Source: Shewanella sp. TC10
GTDB lineage: Bacteria > Pseudomonadota > Gammaproteobacteria > Enterobacterales > Shewanellaceae
NCBI RefSeq assembly: GCF_009663145.1
Contig: NZ_VKHR01000047.1
Span: 22-43,391, forward strand
DNA: 43,370 nt
Direction of reading: 5' to 3'
The notes below the pieces were generated by a model, which made no database searches, was not told the DNA's origin, and saw only the letters and a list, made by a program, of their open reading frames with translations. The position numbers and the translations under genes were made by a program. Positions within the stretch are counted from its first letter, which is position 1. Each line of letters starts with the position of its first letter. This document shows, piece by piece, positions 17,155 through 24,810 of the stretch.

Positions 17155-18534
17155 TTAAAATCCCCAGAAGAAATTGGTAATTAAGAAAAGAATAAACATA
17201 CTGATAAAGTTAATGATAATACCTGCTCGCATCATCTCAGATTGTTTTATATAACCTGAGCCAAATACAATGGCATTAGGTGGTGTAGCGACTGGTAACA
17301 TAAAGGCACAAGATGCCGCGATACCAATAACCACAGATATCATGACTGGTGAGAGTCCTAGTGGCTCGGCAATAGCTGCAAATACCGGAACCAATAATGC
17401 CGCACTTGCTGTGTTACTGGCAAATTCAGTCAATAAGACCACAAAAGCAATGACTGCAATCACAAACAGCGCCATGTGAGCATTACCAAAAATATCCGTT
17501 ACAAAATGGGCTAAGAATACACTCGTGCCAGTTGCTTTAAGTACCGCACTCAGGGTTAAGCCACCGCCGAATAAGATAAGTACGCCCCAATCAGTTGTCG
17601 ACTCAATTTTTTTCCAATCAACTAACTTAAGACCTGCTAAAACTACAACTGCCCCTAACGCCACTATCGTATCGAACTTACTAATGCCACCTAAAGCTTG
17701 GGAAAGTGGTTTACTGAATATCCAACAACAAACGGTCGCTATGAACACCACTAAGGTTAGCTTGCCACTTATTGTTAGAGACTCTGTCTCAGTTTTTATT
17801 TCGCAGCGTGCTGATAAGTCAGGCTTTAAAAAGATGTATAAAGCAATCAACATAGCTGGCAGCATTAAGGCAACCGTAGGCAGGCCGAACGCCAACCAAT
17901 CACTAAAGGTCAATCCTACCTGAGCGGCAGCAATTGCATTTGGTGGACTACCCACTAAGGTACCAATACCACCAATGTTGGCAGAGTACGCAATACCTAG
18001 CAGTACAAATAAGTAAGTGGTTTTATGATTTTTAAATTCAAGTTGATGCAAAATACCTAAGGCTAATGGCAGCATCATCGCTGCTGTTGCGGTATTACTG
18101 ATCCACATAGACAAAATGGCTGTGACCAAAAACAGTAATAAACACGCAATACTGAGTTTACCTTTGGAAAGTACCAACACTTTCTGTGCAATCAGCCTGT
18201 CAATTCCCTGATGGTTCAATGCCGCCGCCAGAACAAAGCCCCCAAAGAATAAATATATAATGGGGTTAGCAAAATTGCTCATGGCAGTTTGAGTATCAAA
18301 CACATTTAAAAAGACCGCGATAATAGGAATCAAAATCGCTGTAATACTGATATGAATGGCTTCAGTTAACCAAAGCACTGCCGCAAATATCAATAACGAC
18401 AGACCAGTATTCACCCCTGGCTCAAACGGTAAAAAATTGTATAGCAAAGCGAATAGCGCAATATTACTAAACAAAATAATAAAGTCTTTTTTATTCTTCA
18501 CTGCTGTAGATGACTTGTTCGGTGTGTTTTCCAT
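17155..18534 (-). CDS. DASS/SLC13 family sodium-coupled dicarboxylate (or sulfate) symporter
   Basis: A 459-residue inner-membrane transporter with about eleven to twelve hydrophobic segments. It has the two SNT motifs that bind sodium and substrate carboxylates in VcINDY: S146-N147-T148 and S373-N374-T375. They are paired with GSPPNA near 195-200 and ATPPNAI near 417-422, so both halves of the inverted repeat are intact. The likely substrate is succinate, malate or a related dianion, but sulfate and citrate members exist. The start has AGGG 8-9 bases upstream. The gene is monocistronic, followed by an 8-bp tandem repeat and a UUCG-loop terminator. No adjacent two-component regulator is present. 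Confidence 0.92.
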   Translation of the reverse strand: MENTPNKSSTAVKNKKDFIILFSNIALFALLYNFLPFEPGVNTGLSLLIFAAVLWLTEAIHISITAILIPIIAVFLNVFDTQTAMSNFANPIIYLFFGGFVLAAALNHQGIDRLIAQKVLVLSKGKLSIACLLLFLVTAILSMWISNTATAAMMLPLALGILHQLEFKNHKTTYLFVLLGIAYSANIGGIGTLVGSPPNAIAAAQVGLTFSDWLAFGLPTVALMLPAMLIALYIFLKPDLSARCEIKTETESLTISGKLTLVVFIATVCCWIFSKPLSQALGGISKFDTIVALGAVVVLAGLKLVDWKKIESTTDWGVLILFGGGLTLSAVLKATGTSVFLAHFVTDIFGNAHMALFVIAVIAFVVLLTEFASNTASAALLVPVFAAIAEPLGLSPVMISVVIGIAASCAFMLPVATPPNAIVFGSGYIKQSEMMRAGIIINFISMFILFLITNFFWGF

Positions 18535-18871
18535 TAAAGCGCCCTCCCTTATTTTTTATTGGGAACAATGTAAAGCACACAAGTGGATAAGATAAAGCAC
18601 TGTTTTTTAGTTAATTTATTACTTTTGAATCAGACAAACTTGTGAGTTCCCGCACACTTAACCATTGATTTGAGAGCCATACGAACAATCACCATGCTAA
18701 TCTTGTGGTAATTAAGTTCCAAATAAACGCTTTTTAGTATTAGCTCTAGTAAAACTGAATGTTTCATCCCATTCAAAAACTGTGACACACATCTAACAAT
18801 GAAACAGTCCAACCTGTGCTCAAGCACTTTATTGGCGATAACGTGAGCGAGATCTAAATAGGAAGGCATAA

Positions 18872-18898
18872 AAAAACCTACTAGTTAAGTAGGTTTTT
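18872..18898. terminator. Orphan strong hairpin with T-runs on both strands
   Basis: Arms AAAAACCTAC (18872-18881) and GTAGGTTTTT (18889-18898) with a 7-base loop. T-runs follow on both strands. The nearest upstream gene end on the minus strand is 385 bases away, so the transcript it ends is not obvious. Confidence 0.8.
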
Positions 18899-19155
18899 AT
18901 TTTAGCTTTCAATGAATTAAAAGATTTATCCGAAAATATTTCAAACAATTCCTTTAGGTTATCAATAACTGAAATCGTAAATTGCAGTTAAACAGTATTA
19001 GTTGAATTAGCTTATTAAGAACATCATTTTGCACGACAGTGAAATTCGATATTACTTAACCTCAACTCTGGATAAGAAAGTCATATAGATATCTGTTTTC
19101 AATAAGTTACCATCTTAAACAATTCAGTATAGAGGTTTTAGATGGATAACAAGGC

Positions 19156-19194
19156 AAAATCATAAGTCAATAGCTAGCCTATTGCGTTGATTTT
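19156..19194. repeat. Nested inverted repeat, possible dispersed element
   Basis: Two nested pairs: AAAATCA (19156-19162) with TGATTTT (19188-19194), and CAATAG (19168-19173) with CTATTG (19179-19184). The flanks include AACAAGGC and CAGTTAGGCGCTAAAA. The layout resembles small palindromic intergenic repeats of marine gammaproteobacteria, but I have no second copy in this window. Confidence 0.45.
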
Positions 19195-19251
19195 AAAGCA
19201 GTTAGGCGCTAAAAACGCTGTGCTGAGTGGCTTAAATTATCCAAAGCTGAG

Positions 19252-19296
19252 GTTACTTACCCAATAGTTACTTACCCAATAGTTACTTACCCAATA
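19252..19296 (-). repeat. Three perfect 15-bp copies covering the M14 peptidase stop codon
   Basis: GTTACTTACCCAATA occurs at 19252-19266, 19267-19281 and 19282-19296. On the minus strand the innermost copy encodes the last residues of the peptidase (LLGK and stop). The next two restate LLGK-stop in the same frame. Confidence 0.95.
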
Positions 19297-20197
19297 AGTA
19301 GTCCAGTCCACTACAAATTGCTGCGACTTGCGCCAAAATACAATTTTCATCGTCTGATAATGGGCTATCAGGGTATACCTCTGTGGTCGTTTTATATTGA
19401 GCTTGGGTTAAGCCTGCACACAAGCCAAGTTCTCCACATGGGTAGTTAATGACGCCAAACTGAGCTAAATCCACTCCAATTAATTTCCCATCTTCATCAG
19501 CTGGGGCAATATGAGTAACTTGCTCAACGCCTTTGATAATTGCGCGTTGAAACTCTGCTTGAGGGTTTTCTGTATCACCCACTAGGTAAAAGCCGTCTGG
19601 AATATTCCAGTTATTATTGACGATGCCATCTCTTGCAGCTAATGCAGGTCTGAACTCAGAGTTATCAGTATCGGTGGTTTCGTGTAAATCAATATGCGCC
19701 AGCACATCAACATTAAGTTCAGCCATCACCTTTAATAATGCTGCAGACTCTTCAGCTGGACTATTTGGATAAAATGAACGGTTTGGGTCAACCGCATTAG
19801 GGTTCCAGCGATTGATCGTTTCATAACCCCAAGGGCTCACACATGGCGCGACGATGATATTAAAGTGCTCGGCATATTGCTCAGCTTTAGTTTCAACAAA
19901 ACGAATCGCACCTTGCACTCCGCTGGTTTCATAGCCATGAACGCCACCAGTGACTAATACAACAGGTTTGTTTTCATCCCAAGCTGATTTAACCAGTAAT
20001 AAAGGGTATTTATTTTCATCGTATGAAAGCGCGCCATACTGGGAAATGTTAAAGCGGTCCCTTAATGCATCAATTTTACTGACCACTTGCTGCTGATAAC
20101 TGCGTTTAATTTGTTGTTGCGACAACCATTGTTTTTTATTTTCATCTGACCATTTTTGCCCAGTCACACCAATGCCATATTGCTTGCTCGTTTGCAT
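19283..20197 (-). CDS. M14 family zinc carboxypeptidase
   Basis: A cytoplasmic metallocarboxypeptidase-like protein of about 304 residues. Counting from a less likely ATG six codons upstream (20215), the zinc site is H93-x2-E96 in GGVHGYE and H178 in AHIDLHE. Substrate Arg is in DPNRSF at 143-148, and the catalytic Glu is E280 in TTEVYPDS. All match the M14 pattern. No signal peptide is present, so it probably removes C-terminal residues or deacylates small substrates inside the cell. The exact subfamily is unclear. The start at 20197 is chosen because AGGA sits 5 bases before that ATG, while the upstream ATG has none. The last codons and the stop lie inside a 15-bp tandem repeat. Confidence 0.88.
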   Translation of the reverse strand: MQTSKQYGIGVTGQKWSDENKKQWLSQQQIKRSYQQQVVSKIDALRDRFNISQYGALSYDENKYPLLLVKSAWDENKPVVLVTGGVHGYETSGVQGAIRFVETKAEQYAEHFNIIVAPCVSPWGYETINRWNPNAVDPNRSFYPNSPAEESAALLKVMAELNVDVLAHIDLHETTDTDNSEFRPALAARDGIVNNNWNIPDGFYLVGDTENPQAEFQRAIIKGVEQVTHIAPADEDGKLIGVDLAQFGVINYPCGELGLCAGLTQAQYKTTTEVYPDSPLSDDENCILAQVAAICSGLDYLLGK

Positions 20198-20292
20198 ATT
20201 TATCCTAGTTGTCATTATTATTTTGGTTATTCTAACACTATCGTTTTATAAATTAGTTTCGAAATCTTCCTTTGCTATTCACTCTTCAGGGA

Positions 20293-20334
20293 CTGTTGTT
20301 AAAACTATAGTTAGGACTATAGTTCTAACAACAG
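20293..20334. repeat. 18-bp inverted repeat with one mismatch
   Basis: Arms 20293-20310 and 20317-20334 pair at 17 of 18 positions around a 6-base loop. Each arm ends in the self-complementary AACTATAG/CTATAGTT. It lies between the GNAT stop (20360) and the M14 start. No T-run follows, so it is not a typical terminator. It could be an operator, an RNA-stabilising stem or a mobile-element relic. Confidence 0.85.
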
Positions 20335-20359
20335 CGAGTACTAAAACCAATACCTAAAG

Positions 20360-20824
20360 CTAAGCGACAGGAAGGTGATCTTTTACAGATAAGCTGTATG
20401 AGAAAAAGCGAGTGTCTTTTACAAAGCCAATCTTTTCATAAACAGATTGTGCGGGGAAATTAACTTTTGCAGTACCTAAGTCGACCCGCACAGCCTCGAT
20501 TCCTCTGGCAAGCTCTATAGAACACTGGATAAGTTTATGAGCGACGCCTTGATTTCTCGAGTTAGGGTCGACAAATAAATCATTAAGAACGAGTACCCTG
20601 CCCAATTCAACCGACGAGAAAGTTTGATAATTAAGTACAAAACCGACAACTTGTTGTTTATCGTCATAAGCGGCAAAAATAAACGCGTCTTGGTTTGTTA
20701 AGCGCTCAGACAAATAAGCAGCATACTCACTAACAGGTGAGTTCACACCATAAAACGTCATGTATTGCGTAAATAAAGGCAAAATGTCGTTAAAATCGGT
20801 CAAGGTTATACGGTTAATAATCAT
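20360..20824 (-). CDS. GNAT family N-acetyltransferase
   Basis: A 154-residue acetyl-CoA-dependent acyltransferase. The core motif A is VLNDLFVDPNSRNQGVAHKLI, with the R/Q-x-x-G-x-A pyrophosphate loop (RNQGVA). SVYEKIGFVKDTRFFSYSL near the C-terminus is motif B. The substrate is unknown. The start at 20824 is supported by AGGG 5 bases upstream, which itself lies in an in-frame upstream ATGAGGGAAG. It is single, between the NERD protein and the M14 peptidase on the same strand. Confidence 0.88.
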   Translation of the reverse strand: MIINRITLTDFNDILPLFTQYMTFYGVNSPVSEYAAYLSERLTNQDAFIFAAYDDKQQVVGFVLNYQTFSSVELGRVLVLNDLFVDPNSRNQGVAHKLIQCSIELARGIEAVRVDLGTAKVNFPAQSVYEKIGFVKDTRFFSYSLSVKDHLPVA

Positions 20825-20906
20825 CACTTCCCTCATGGATTGTTTATTAATTTTAGTTTTTGCTAAGGCCTAGAAGTTCAGCCTAAGCCTAGCAATATTT
20901 GTATCG

Positions 20907-22892
20907 TTACAAACCAGAATTCTCTAGCTCTATTTCATCTAAACCTAACTGTTTTGCATAGCTCATGTTAGGCACAATTCTAAACTCAAACTTTAAAATT
21001 TTATGGCAAGCTTCATAAAACTCTTCGCCTAGCCATTGCTTGTCGTATTGTAATAATGCTCTAAGTATTGCATCAGCTCCAGATCCTTGTTTAATTGACT
21101 CTGGCGCCATTGCATCAATAAAGCTAGCAACTAGTCCATAAAGGTCTTTCTCTGCTTCGCCTTCTACAGACCATAATGTTGGATCGGCATATTGCGCAGC
21201 ATAATGACTCGCAGCTATATCAGAACCAATACCAAAGTTAACCAGTGTGGCTTTTTCATCACGGCAAATAATATTCTTAGGACAAATCGCCCCATGATGG
21301 ATGTCTAAACTGTGAAGGTATTGCAGGGCTGTTAGCAGTTGCACAAACCACAAACGAGGTTGACCCACTTCAATAGTGGCGACCTCATCAAGGCCAACGC
21401 CTTGGACCCAATCTCTTGCAATGAATAAGTCATCAGACTGGGGCAACTGCCCAAAGGCCAATACACGCTCCACATGAGGATGATATATTTTAGCTAAACT
21501 GCGGTACATATTACTTAAGGTGTGCCACTGATTATCAACATCTTGGTAAACACTGACACAACATGGGTAATTACCTTGAAGGTGCATAGCACGCCAGAGC
21601 TGGCTTCGTGAGGTGGCAGAAATAAATTTATCTAAACGATAGTGATGATCAACCACAGCGCCTTTTTCTACTTCAATTTTCTGCGGTAAGGTATCGCAGA
21701 CACCTAAATCAATCAGTGCAGATAAATCACAACGGATTGCATCTAAATCAATTGTGCTACCTTTAGCTGCTGCGCGATACCATTGGTAAATACGTGGTTG
21801 TAATGTTTTTTCAGCTAAGTCCAAAAATGCATTAGCGTATGCTTTGATGTCTTCACTGGTGTTCAATGAATCTTTAATATCAATGAACTCTACGTCAGCA
21901 TCTTCAGAAATAAAGATACAGTTATCAGCCCAACCACCAATGGTATATCCACGACGATGGATTTGCTGAAGACCTGTCACGCTGCGGCGCAGTATTTCGA
22001 GCAGTTGATAAGTGGTTTGTTTTTCAATATCAAAGATATTTAATGGCACACCGCGTGGCATTCTAATCGGCAGTACCACTTGTTCGCCATCTTGAATTAA
22101 CGGCGCACAAAATGGCACACAACTGCAGCCGGACAATGATTGAATCCGTTTAAATTCATCGCGGAGCTTTTGCTCATGGGAATTGGCTTCAATCGCGTCT
22201 TCAAACTGGCTGATGACTAAAATTTTAAGTAACCAAGGAGCAGTCCAACCACCTGGGTTATATTCCGACTGCCAAACTTCTAACCCTTGCTGTAAAAACA
22301 AACATTTAAGCTTAATAAAGTCTTGGATTTTATTATTACGCTGCTCCACAAGTGCTACTTGGCCAATGGTATCGAGCACCATTTCTTTTTGTGTTTCTGT
22401 AACTGGGTGGATATGCGGCGCTGTTAAACCCCATTCCTTGGTTAAAGCTGCAATAATTTTAGCTGGGGTATAAATGCTCAGTTTACCAGTGTCTTTTTCA
22501 ACGAGGATCTCTTCGCCTTTACGACCCGTGACAAACACCATGCCCTGACACCATGGGGCATAGACACCAACAGGGATTTTATTTTTTAATTTTCCAGCTA
22601 GTACACGTGCAACATAGTTAGCTTTCGATAAGCTATTATCTACATGTCTGCCATCTAAAGACCAAGCGTGCAGCCCAGCATTTAAGCGGCCAATATAGCC
22701 TTTAACATCGACAACATAGACGCCAAACTCCCCTACGACTAGCGCATCAACTTCCATCGCTTGTCCGGTATGAGTTGGAATTTCTACATTGGTGAGGAGT
22801 AAATAATCTTCAGGAAGTTCGTCGGATAAAAGAGAAAATGCCCAACGTTCGGCGTCGTTAACTGGGGTACCAAAGCTAATATGTCTTGCCAT
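20907..22892 (-). CDS. NERD-domain protein with two degenerate protein kinase-like regions
   Basis: A 661-residue soluble protein. The N-terminal ~170 residues are a NERD (nuclease-related) domain. E15, D49 in AMEVDALVVG and D62-V-K64 in VVDVKGY retain the PD-(D/E)xK-like residues. A first kinase-like segment at about 235-400 has HRRGYTIGGWADNCIFI in place of a catalytic loop, and DIK where DFG is expected. A second at about 430-640 has HHGAICPKN (near 529-538) where HRDxKPxN is expected, so Asp and Lys are lost, and NFG (near 551-553) where DFG is expected. Both look like pseudokinases. Fusions of NERD and kinase occur in PglW of BREX/Pgl systems, but no other such gene is near, so function is unknown. 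GGAG lies 11 bases before ATG. The gene is monocistronic. Confidence 0.82.
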   Translation of the reverse strand: MARHISFGTPVNDAERWAFSLLSDELPEDYLLLTNVEIPTHTGQAMEVDALVVGEFGVYVVDVKGYIGRLNAGLHAWSLDGRHVDNSLSKANYVARVLAGKLKNKIPVGVYAPWCQGMVFVTGRKGEEILVEKDTGKLSIYTPAKIIAALTKEWGLTAPHIHPVTETQKEMVLDTIGQVALVEQRNNKIQDFIKLKCLFLQQGLEVWQSEYNPGGWTAPWLLKILVISQFEDAIEANSHEQKLRDEFKRIQSLSGCSCVPFCAPLIQDGEQVVLPIRMPRGVPLNIFDIEKQTTYQLLEILRRSVTGLQQIHRRGYTIGGWADNCIFISEDADVEFIDIKDSLNTSEDIKAYANAFLDLAEKTLQPRIYQWYRAAAKGSTIDLDAIRCDLSALIDLGVCDTLPQKIEVEKGAVVDHHYRLDKFISATSRSQLWRAMHLQGNYPCCVSVYQDVDNQWHTLSNMYRSLAKIYHPHVERVLAFGQLPQSDDLFIARDWVQGVGLDEVATIEVGQPRLWFVQLLTALQYLHSLDIHHGAICPKNIICRDEKATLVNFGIGSDIAASHYAAQYADPTLWSVEGEAEKDLYGLVASFIDAMAPESIKQGSGADAILRALLQYDKQWLGEEFYEACHKILKFEFRIVPNMSYAKQLGLDEIELENSGL

Positions 22893-22973
22893 TGAAAATG
22901 CGACTCCATTAATAATTATTATTATCTATAAATCATTCTGCATATGACTCCATCCTATAATAGAAAGACACAA

Positions 22974-22998
22974 AAAAACCACCTTAAAGGTGGTTTTT
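22974..22998. terminator. Terminator downstream of rraB
   Basis: Arms AAAAACCACC (22974-22983) and GGTGGTTTTT (22989-22998) with loop TTAAA. T-runs occur on both strands. It lies 134 bases past the rraB stop on the minus strand and upstream of the NERD gene. Confidence 0.85.
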
Positions 22999-23131
22999 GT
23001 TTTCAATTGCTTAACAGTCAATATGTTGTTATTGCTTAACCTAACCAATTAGTTGAATTAACGGTATTTAATTGGTGAAAAGCATTTAAGTAAATAACAT
23101 CTGCTATCAACAATGTCTTAACGGCAATTGA

Positions 23132-23515
23132 TTAATGAGTATGTGAATGGCCATCTTCTGAGTCGTCAGCAAACTCATCATCACCATCTTGATGTTGCAT
23201 TACGCCCCATCCGTCGGTCATGCCATCAAATTCTTGTGCAAAAGTATTCAGCTCAATTTCTTTAGCAACTAAATCGTCATAAGTAGGCACCATGTTTAGA
23301 CAAACAATCAGTTCCCACTTTTCAATTTCTTCGCTGAAATTTAATTCAAGCTCACCATCAAGATCAGTTTGTGCGAGTGCTTCTAGCGCAGACTCAGCAT
23401 CGCGCTGATCATCAAAAATTAAAAAGAAATCGACGTCTAATGCTACCGATAAATCGATACCAGAATCAGCCATTGCTGCTAACATTTTACCATTATCATC
23501 ATCAGGGAATTGCAT
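23132..23515 (-). CDS. rraB: RraB-family regulator of RNase E
   Basis: A 127-residue, very acidic protein. In E. coli RraB binds the RNase E C-terminal region and alters degradosome activity. Features are MQFPDDDNGKMLAAMADSGIDLS at the start, FFLIFDDQRDAESAL near 30-45, a conserved DGWGVMQ near 104-110 and an acidic tail EFADDSEDG ending in HSHTH. The start at 23515 has AAGGA 7 bases upstream. The frame is open further upstream only from a TTG inside ybcJ. It lies 10 bases after the ybcJ stop, so the two form an operon of RNA-related genes. The family match rests on the DGWG and acidic tail pattern. Confidence 0.85.
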   Translation of the reverse strand: MQFPDDDNGKMLAAMADSGIDLSVALDVDFFLIFDDQRDAESALEALAQTDLDGELELNFSEEIEKWELIVCLNMVPTYDDLVAKEIELNTFAQEFDGMTDGWGVMQHQDGDDEFADDSEDGHSHTH

Positions 23516-23525
23516 TATTCTGTCC

Positions 23526-23759
23526 TTATGCACTGGCAACAATTTTAATTAGCTCGCCATTGAATTCAATGACATCGCCCACAACACATTTTTTACGTTT
23601 ACGAGTATCAACTTCGTTATTCACTTTAACGAAACCTTCAGAGATAACGTGCTTAGCTGCGCCGCCGCCATCCACTAAACCTTGTACTTTTAATACTTTA
23701 TATAACTCTACAAACTCATCACCACTCAAAAGTGGGAACTCTGCAACTTCGCTGCTCAT
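23526..23759 (-). CDS. ybcJ: YbcJ-like S4-domain RNA-binding protein
   Basis: A 77-residue protein that is essentially one S4 RNA-binding domain: LYKVLKVQGLVDGGGAAKHVISEGFVKVNNEVDTRKRKKCVVGDVIEF. The GFVKVN-EVDTRKR-K segment and the total length match YbcJ. It probably binds structured RNA, perhaps rRNA, but its target is not established. AAGG lies 10 bases before ATG. The gene is directly upstream of rraB, whose ribosome site begins just past the ybcJ stop. Confidence 0.9.
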   Translation of the reverse strand: MSSEVAEFPLLSGDEFVELYKVLKVQGLVDGGGAAKHVISEGFVKVNNEVDTRKRKKCVVGDVIEFNGELIKIVASA

Positions 23760-23864
23760 TTAATATTGGCCTTTACTCATAAATATGTCGGCTATTATAC
23801 CTGAACATGAATTAATACCAATCTTAAAACCCACCAACTCATGTAAAGGATAACTCAATTCCTA

Positions 23865-24701
23865 TTAGCAGGCGTCGAGCATACTGACAGGATCAGGGTG
23901 AATATAGTTGAAACCCAGCTGTTGGCAAATTAAATCGCCGATAATTGTTTTACTCGGCATACTTTGTTGATTAAATTCAGGCTCATCTAAACCCAAATGC
24001 AGCGCTGCTTGGCGATAAAACTCTGCACGAGTTGGGTGTTTAGGAGCAGCAAGATTATAAATACTTGCTACGTTTTTTCCTTTTGCTGTCGCTGCGAGAA
24101 TAACACTCACCGCTTGAATGCAATCATCTAAATGAACGAGGTTTACCGCGACATTGCCACCAGCAATATCTTGCCTTCCGGCAAAAAATTTCCCAGGATG
24201 CCTTTTAGGGCCAATTAAACCTGAAAAGCGGATTATGCAAGCGTTCTCCATTTCAGCGAAATGTGATTCGGCCTCAAGTAATATTTTACTTTTATCATCA
24301 TATGCTTGGGCATCAGTTTCATGCATATCTTCATCGGTTGAGGGGTAAACCCCTGTGGTGCTAATAAAAATGACTCGCTGATATTGACGGCTACCAATAA
24401 GCGCCTTTAAACGCTCGATATGATTAAGGTATTGGCTCTCTCCACGCCTAAGCCCTGGAGGGATATTTACAATAAGTGCATCGGCTTCAAACAATGAAGA
24501 TAGCCTATCAGCTTCTTGATCAAATGTTTCATCATTGATTTGAGTTAAGTTGAGCTGATAAGCAATCACTCCCTGCTGACTTAAATCATCACAACCTTGC
24601 ACTGTTGTTTTGGTGCCAGCGACTTGGTATTCATCACTCACTAATTGCAGAGCTAGAGGTAAACCAAACCAGCCGCAACCCACAATTGCTACTTTGTTCA
24701 T
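23865..24701 (-). CDS. NAD(P)-binding Rossmann protein, YeeZ-like epimerase/reductase
   Basis: A 278-residue extended short-chain dehydrogenase-like protein. The dinucleotide site is VAIVGCGWFGLPLA at 4-17. A TTGVYP segment near 115 is at the usual position of the catalytic Ser/Thr and Tyr, but the Y-x3-K signature is not clear, so activity may be altered. RFSGLIGPKRHPGKFFAG and HLDDCIQAVSVIL resemble YeeZ and related NAD-dependent epimerases. The substrate is unknown. The ATG has GGA with a spacing of about 7. The gene is followed by ybcJ at a distance of 105 bases on the same strand and may be independent. Confidence 0.85.
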   Translation of the reverse strand: MNKVAIVGCGWFGLPLALQLVSDEYQVAGTKTTVQGCDDLSQQGVIAYQLNLTQINDETFDQEADRLSSLFEADALIVNIPPGLRRGESQYLNHIERLKALIGSRQYQRVIFISTTGVYPSTDEDMHETDAQAYDDKSKILLEAESHFAEMENACIIRFSGLIGPKRHPGKFFAGRQDIAGGNVAVNLVHLDDCIQAVSVILAATAKGKNVASIYNLAAPKHPTRAEFYRQAALHLGLDEPEFNQQSMPSKTIIGDLICQQLGFNYIHPDPVSMLDAC

Positions 24702-24810
24702 TTATTATTCCATCATTATTTATATTTGAAGTATATGAACGTTAATCAAACGTAGAAAAGTCCATATTGCTATAAAGCTAGGCTTGCCATTCGATGAGTC
24801 TTAAATATGG

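Larger units (their letters stand above)
18535..19282. other. 748-base gene-poor region between DASS and M14 genes
   Basis: It contains an orphan bidirectional terminator (18872-18898), a nested inverted repeat (19156-19194) and the 15-bp repeat array at its right end. Short minus-strand frames occur. One of 79 codons at 18630-18869 starts directly against the terminator T-run. Another open stretch of about 50 codons without ATG crosses the terminator. Neither resembles a family I know. It may hold a small RNA or a decayed gene. Confidence 0.5.

Noticed and set aside
18630..18869. 79-codon minus-strand frame between the DASS and M14 genes
   Set aside because: Its ATG lies 2 bases from a terminator stem, so its ribosome site would be inside the T-run, and the translation matches no family I know. 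It is mentioned only within the gene-poor region.
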